DNA from: Gonium pectorale
Lineage: Eukaryota; Chlorophyta; Chlorophyceae; Chlamydomonadales; Volvocaceae
DNA: 11,099 nt
Assembly (NCBI GenBank): GCA_001584585.1
Contig: LSYV01000006.1
Coordinates: 2,835,191-2,846,289 of the forward strand
Direction of reading: 5' to 3'
Position numbers and translations under genes: made by a program. Shown in pieces: positions 6,543 through 11,099 of the stretch (positions are counted from its first letter, which is position 1; every line of letters begins with the position of its first letter). The notes below the pieces were generated by a model. The model had not been told where the DNA came from. It ran no database searches and saw nothing but the letters and a program-made list of their open reading frames with translations.

Positions 6543-9500
6543 ATGGAGCAGCTTGGGAGCGGCTGGCCGCTTCCGCTGCGGGGCGGCGAGCGAAGGCTGC
6601 GGTTCCTCGTTGTCTGGGCACTCTTTGCCTGTTTCCTCGTGGCACCAAGCAGTGCAACCGCCGTGAACGTGACGAGTGCTGCAGAGCTACGTCGGGCCCT
6701 GCTCGAGGGATCCGCGAAGACAGTTGTTGTGCTGAGCAACATCAATTTCACAGCGGAGAACTGGCCCACGACCGTCGTTGTTACGCGGGCAGTCACGTTG
6801 ATGTCACCGTATCGGGTTAAGCTGGACTTCTGTGGTACTGACGGTGGCCCGGCGCGCGTCCTGTTAAACGTCACGTCCTCAGGGTAAATGCCCCCCCCCC
6901 TGCCCATCTTGAGTGGGACGCAAGGGGAGGGTGCTGCAACGGGGCCTTGTGGTGGGAGCGGCTGCCGGCAGCAGCAGGGCGACCTAAACCCCCGTTGCCA
7001 TATCCCTGGTAGTGGCGATGGCTGGGTTGGGGGCCAGCTGCACGTCCGAGCCGTCCTCGCAAAGTGCAAGCGATTTCCAACGCAAGCGTCAGCGCAAGCG
7101 CCTTGAGCGAGCCTTTCTTCACGATCCTGCCCTCCAGCCCCACCGGGCCAAACCCACAAACCCCCCTGCCGCCCCGCGCCGCTCCACCCCGCCTGCGCAG
7201 GAGCCTGGTGTTGCAGCGCTTCTTCCTGCGGAACTTCCTTCCCAGCAGCCCGCATGACCTCACGGGGCTGGGGCCGGTGCCGGCGCTGCTCAGCAGCGGA
7301 GGCAACATCACCATACGGTGCGCGGCGGGATGCGTCGCCTGCGTGTCAGGTGTCAAGCGCGCACGGGCCGGCCGCCCGTAGAGGCCTGCAGCCCCTTCAT
7401 GCCCATCAGGCCTACGGCCGGGACGGGCAGGTGCTCGGGAGCAGGAGCGAGGCGCCGCGAAGGGCGTTGTTTGCGCCCCACGCTGTTGCGGCTGGCTGGC
7501 GTTGAAGCCCTCAGACCGCTGCTTGCTGCGCCGACACCGGAGCCGATTGGGTGGCTTGGCGGAGGCCCGCCTGGCGCATCGGCATCGCGTGCACGCGTGC
7601 TCCCCGCACGGCTGCCCCCCGGCATGGCGCGCAAGGCCCCGACTCCGCCCCCCTCTCCCAGGCCCCTCCCCCTCTCCCAGGCCCCTCCCCCTCCCCCTCC
7701 CCCTCCGCAGCACGCTGCTGATTCCACGCACACCAAACGGATAACGTGTGAAGATGGGCACGAGAACCCCCCCCCTTTGTCGCTCGTCGCTCGCCTGCAG
7801 GCTGTCGGTGATGCACTTCCTGCCGTCCCACATGTGGGTCTTCAGCGCGCCCCCCGCACAGAGCTTCTGGGCTCGCGAGTACTTCAACGCCATGGGGGCC
7901 ACCTCCAGCGGTGCGCCCCTCTCCTTCAACATCCCCGACCTCTACCTCCTCAAATACAACAGCCCGCAGTGAGTCGGCTCAAACCTGCCAAAGGGATGCA
8001 GGGTACGGGCTGGGGGCTTGGTGAGGCTGTAGTACGAGCAGCAGCCAGGCGTGGAGTTGCGTCCGGGGGGGCCCCTATCGAGGCCTGGCGACTGCAGGAT
8101 CCCGTATCCCAGCACGCGCAGCACACCGCCACCAGTGCACCGGAGCGCAGTGACTCCGGAGGTTCCGGGGTGGAGACGGGCGCGAGGGCCGGGCCGGGAC
8201 CCCGGTAGCGCTGCGGACGGCGCCAGAAGGCAGGCAGGGACCACCAGCGAGCCGGCAGAGGGCACAGCGGCCGGCGCAACGCACAGCCAATGACAGGGGC
8301 TCCGGTCGCTCCTGGCGGATCCCGTGGCATCCCACGCCTCCCTACCCGCCCCGCTTGACCGGCCTCCCTGCCGCTCTCGGCCCCCGCTCCCTCGGCCGCT
8401 GCAGGTACAGCATCAGCATCACGTACGCCCCCGTCGACCTGCGCTCTTGCTACGCTACCGACGAAGCGGAGGACACCGCCCTGGTGTACTGCCTGTACAC
8501 GCTGGCGGACGCGCTGCGGAGCCCGCTCATCCGCCGCATCCGCGTCTTCCACCACGTGGGCTTTGACCGCATCGTGTACAACCGCCAGAACCCGCTGTGC
8601 ATCACACAACCCAAATTCATCACCGCCTGCCCGGGCGCCAACCCGGTGCTGAACACCGACAACATCCTGTACGGCGTCTCCGTACGCGCGCCGGTGGAGT
8701 TTACGCAGCTGCGCTTCCGCGGCCTGCTGGCGACGAACTACACGCGCTGGCCGCCCGCGCTGCCGATGCTGCTGAGCGCCCTCGACGTGGACGGACAGGG
8801 GTCGGTCCGCATCGCCGACAGCACCATCGAGGTGCCGGACCTGGCGGCCACAGTGGCGGGGCTGAGGGCGTTGCCCGGCGGCAGCGGCAGCGGCGCCGCC
8901 GCCACCACAACCGCCACGGCGGAGCTAGACCTGCAGCCTCGCGTCGACGCCTGGCCGACGGAAAGTCAGCTCACGGCGCCGCCGGCGACGGCAGCGCCTG
9001 TGAAGGGCGGCGGCAGCGCCGTGGGGCCCTCCGCGGAGACGGGCAGCAGCGCCGCCGCCGCTGTGGGCGGTGGGTACATAGTGGGGCCGTGGACCTCGGG
9101 CAACGACGCCAACAGCGCCGCCGGGACGCAGACGCGCACGTCGGCGGGGTTCAGGATCACGAGCTGGAACCTGACGAAGGGCGCGTGGCGGCGGTACGTG
9201 GACCGCACAGCGACGGTTGACGCCTCTTACGGTGGCAGCTGGGCGTTTACCAATGTACGGCTGGAGGAGGCGGACGACGCCAACGCGCGCGCGCTATGCT
9301 TCGACGCGGCGCTGGAGCAGGGGCTCATCTGGCGCAGCCAGGTCGCGACGGTGGCCAACGACGTGGAGCTGCGGGCGGCCCTGGCGCGGGGCGCGAGGTA
9401 CATCCAGGTGCGGCGCATTTCTGGCTGCGGCTGTGGCTCCGCTGCGGTCGTGGTGGTCATTCGTTGCGCCTTGGGTGGCTGCCCACCGCCCACCGCCCTT

Positions 9501-11055
9501 CTCCGGTGTGGATGGCCCCCAAGGCCCGCGTGGGCGGCTGCCTTGCGAGATGTCTGCCGGCCGGCCGTGCCTCCGCACGGGAGTAAGCATGGCGTGTATA
9601 TCCCCTGCGCTGCCCGCTGCCCGCTGCCCGGCCGTCCAGGTGGTGTCGGACATCCGCTTCAACCCCACCAACTGGCCCTCGGGCAGCACCGCCTTGGTGC
9701 TCGGCTCGAGGTGCGGACCTGGGAATTGGGGGGCTGGCGGCTTGGGCGCAGGGGCTGACGAAACCCAGTTTGACGGCATGAGGGCTGCCCGCGGCTGCAG
9801 GCCGAGTGCATGCACCCCTGAGGCTTGAGGATGCCCAGTCGTGAATGCGCCCCCCTACTGTCCCTCGGTCATCTCCCCGAACCCACCTATCCCCAACCGA
9901 GCGCACCCTCTCCCCTGCCCCTCCGGGCCGAGTGTCCCCCCACCTACCCTGTCCTCGCCGCCTCCGCCTCTTCCCCGCCTCCGCAGCACCGTGGAGGTCC
10001 GCGGCTGCCACCCCGTGCCCGGCCGCCGCTACACGCTGGACCTGTCCGGCCTGGTGATCGTGCTGCGCACCTCGGGCCGCCTGCTGTTCGAGGGAGACCT
10101 GCGCTTCACGGGCGTGGGCTGGGAGCTGCTCAGCCCGGCCGCTGTGGTGGCGGTGGCGGCGGGGCTGCAGGACATGGGCTTGCTGGCGGCGTTTGCGGTG
10201 GCGGCAGGCCCGGCCGGCAGCTTTGGATCTGTGGAGCTGGATGTGAGTGGTGCGACTGGTGCGAGGCGGGGCGGGGCGGGGAGGTCGGGGCCCCGGTGCG
10301 GGGCATGGGTGCGGGCCGCAGAATCCCGGGGAATGCGTGCAGCGCCTGCTTGAGGCCGTCCTTTCCGAAGAGCAGGCAAGCTGCCGCGATGTTAGCTGAG
10401 CAGCGCCCCGTCAGCAGCATATCGCACACCTTGACCGCCATCGCCCCGTCGCGCATCGACCGCCCCCTCAACGGCTGGCTGTGGCCCTGTGCCCCCTGGG
10501 GCCCTTGCCCGCCCTCCCCCTCCGACCGTGCAGCGTGTGACCGTGGACGCGACTGTGGACGCGCGCGGCTCGGGCCTGCGCCCCTCGGACATGTACGCAG
10601 TGCTGCACCTCAACCACATCACGCCCGAGGTTCAGGCCCTCAACATGACTCCCTACGGCGCCAGTGGCATACTCCTGGGCGTCTGGTCCGTGACCGAGAA
10701 CTCCACGCAGGCCGGCTGGTGGGTGTTCACGCACACGAACGTCACCTGGGAGCTGGCACTGGATGACGGCAGCAGCAGCCGGCAGCGCCCGGTGCTCGCC
10801 ATTGCGCTGCCGGTGGCCGTCTGCGGCTCGCTGGCGGTCCTGGCGCTGCTGTCGGCGGCGGCGCTGTACATGTACCGCCGCCGTCGCCGCGGCATCGGCG
10901 GCCCGGCCAGCGCCGATGGCTGCCTGCCGCTCGTGTTTAAGCCGTCAGCGGGCACGGGCGAGGGCATGCCGGGCGCCGACGGAGCGGGGCCGGTCTTCCG
11001 GCACAAGAGCTTCTCCAGCTCAGGGGGAGATCCCGCGCGCGGCCGCCTCGGGTGA
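6543..11055 (+). CDS. Receptor-like type I membrane protein with duplicated ectodomain module (7 exons)
   Basis: I join exons 6543-6883, 7201-7317, 7801-7968, 8405-9407, 9640-9710, 9987-10242 and 10534-11055, which gives 825 codons plus TGA. All introns are GT-AG, and phases (2,2,2,0,2,0) agree at every junction. The ATG has a good context (AGCATGG), followed by basic residues and a hydrophobic core (FLVVWALFACFLVA, residues 21-34), a signal peptide with likely cleavage near residue 40. The ectodomain has nine N-x-S/T sequons. Two related modules share ELRxAL, V-x-S-x-I-x-F and NWP (residues 41-90 and 523-570) and are separated by a Gly/Ala/Ser/Thr-rich linker (about 364-434). One transmembrane helix spans about 738-766, then RRRRR. 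The pattern fits volvocine surface proteins, perhaps with a beta-helix (pectin-lyase-like) ectodomain; that fold is inference. The cytoplasmic tail is about 55 residues unless an intron replaces the TGA. Confidence 0.85.
6884..7200 (+). other. Intron 1
   Basis: The donor is GTAAAT after ...TCAGG, and the acceptor is GCCTGCGCAG. It is in phase 2, and an in-frame TAA sits directly after the donor, so it must be spliced. It begins with a C-rich run (about 6891-6901). The joined codon gives ...VTSSG followed by SLVLQRFFLRNF. Confidence 0.8.
7318..7800 (+). other. Intron 2, containing a C-rich minisatellite
   Basis: The donor is GTGCGC and the acceptor TCGCCTGCAG, in phase 2. The joined sequence reads GGNITIR-LSVMHFLPSHMW. 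A second good acceptor (CCTCCGCAG, ending 7710) follows the C-rich repeat. Using it would put TAA in frame after about 11 codons, so 7800 is preferred. Confidence 0.8.
7652..7707 (+). repeat. Tandem 19-bp repeat plus CCCCTC microsatellite in intron 2
   Basis: The unit CCTCTCCCAGGCCCCTCCC occurs twice head to tail (7652-7670 and 7671-7689), followed by CCCCTC-type hexamers up to 7707. It forms a long polypyrimidine tract in front of the unused acceptor at 7710. Confidence 0.85.
7969..8404 (+). other. Intron 3
   Basis: The donor is the consensus GTGAGT and the acceptor GGCCGCTGCAG, in phase 2. The frame before it would stop at the TGA that overlaps the donor. Joined sequence reads YLLKYNSPQ-YSISITYAPV. 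Confidence 0.85.
9408..9639 (+). other. Intron 4
   Basis: The donor is GTGCGG and the acceptor CGGCCGTCCAG, in phase 0. It is placed here because the joined product (GARYIQ-VVSDIRFNPTNW) aligns with the uninterrupted first module in exon 1 (SAKTVVVLSNINFTAENW). An alternative donor at 9397 (GAG-GTACAT) would be in phase 2 and break this alignment. Confidence 0.75.
9711..9986 (+). other. Intron 5
   Basis: The donor is GTGCGG and the acceptor CGCCTCCGCAG, in phase 2. Joined sequence reads STALVLGS-STVEVRGCHPV. Confidence 0.8.
10243..10533 (+). other. Intron 6
   Basis: The donor is the consensus GTGAGT and the acceptor TCCGACCGTGCAG, in phase 0. Joined sequence reads FGSVELD-RVTVDATVDARG, a beta-strand-like continuation. 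Confidence 0.8.
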
Positions 11056-11099
11056 CGGCGCCGACCTCGCCGGCGGTACGGCGCTGTCGGCCGCCGCCA

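Noticed and set aside
6314..7255. Minus-strand open frame of 313 codons over the start of the membrane-protein gene
   Set aside because: No recognisable domain and it lies antisense to the signal-peptide exon; treated as a shadow.
7701..7800. Alternative start of exon 3 at the CCTCCGCAG acceptor (7710)
   Set aside because: It keeps frame for only about 11 codons before a TAA, while the acceptor at 7800 continues the protein cleanly.
6871..7932. Long minus-strand open frame (353 codons) opposite introns 1-2 and exons 2-3
   Set aside because: Arg/Gly/Ala/Pro-rich text with no motif, antisense to exons with consistent splice phases; chance openness in GC-rich DNA.
7318..8208. Plus-strand 296-codon frame through intron 2, exon 3 and intron 3
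   Set aside because: It crosses the minisatellite and translates exon 3 in the wrong frame; the spliced model explains the region better.
8597..9220. Plus-strand 207-codon frame overlapping exon 4
   Set aside because: Low-complexity Arg/Gly/His text in an alternate frame of a convincing exon.
1..11099. tRNA, rRNA, CRISPR array or bacterial operon signals
   Set aside because: I saw no cloverleaf-like sequence, no regularly spaced repeats and no Shine-Dalgarno-led gene clusters; the introns indicate a eukaryotic nuclear sequence.

Overview
The window looks like nuclear DNA of a chlorophycean, probably volvocine, green alga (Chlamydomonas/Volvox type). The evidence is GC-rich exons with strong third-position G/C, short GT-AG introns with C-rich tracts ending in TGCAG or CGCAG, poly-C runs, and a degenerate Ty3/gypsy element sitting upstream of a multi-exon surface-protein gene. 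The genus cannot be fixed from the sequence alone.

Left half (1 to about 5000) is repeat-derived. At the left edge a minus-strand frame (563 to 1, no ATG, running off the window) has a C-terminal segment that reads like real protein and resembles the N-terminal core-binding region of tyrosine recombinases; this is a weak call. From about 4444 down to 1281, on the minus strand, lies a 5'-truncated, decayed Ty3/gypsy retroelement. It has a linker, a canonical HHCC zinc finger, a DD35E integrase core with compensating indels and an in-frame TAG, an integrase C-terminal region, and then an unbroken tail of 438 codons. That tail carries a PHD finger, a Tudor-like segment and a Rossmann-type SAM-methyltransferase-like domain. 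No reverse transcriptase, RNase H, protease, gag or recognisable LTR is present. The element appears to have split the left arm of an inverted repeat: arm A at 1232-1280 and arm B at 4445-4511 match, in reverse complement, one continuous arm at 4855-4986. This implies a 0.6 kb foldback or MITE-like unit with 132-bp terminal inverted repeats, invaded by the retroelement.

The middle (about 5000-6540) has no convincing gene. It holds an open minus frame across the right repeat arm, two plus-strand open segments that could be exons joined in phase 0 (5443-5670 and 6187-6444), a 12-bp direct repeat, and the presumed promoter and leader of the next gene with two tiny upstream ORFs.

The right half (6543-11055, plus strand) is one gene that I reconstruct as seven exons with six GT-AG introns and consistent phases. 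It predicts an 825-residue type I membrane protein: signal peptide, a large ectodomain with nine N-glycosylation sequons and two copies of a related module (about residues 41-90 and 523-570), one transmembrane helix near residues 738-766, an RRRRR stop-transfer sequence and a short cytoplasmic tail. It resembles receptor-like or cell-surface proteins of volvocine algae. The tail may end at the TGA at 11053 or continue through another intron beyond the window.

The halves do not appear to work together. The most interesting object is the chromatin-reader plus methyltransferase tail of the retroelement.
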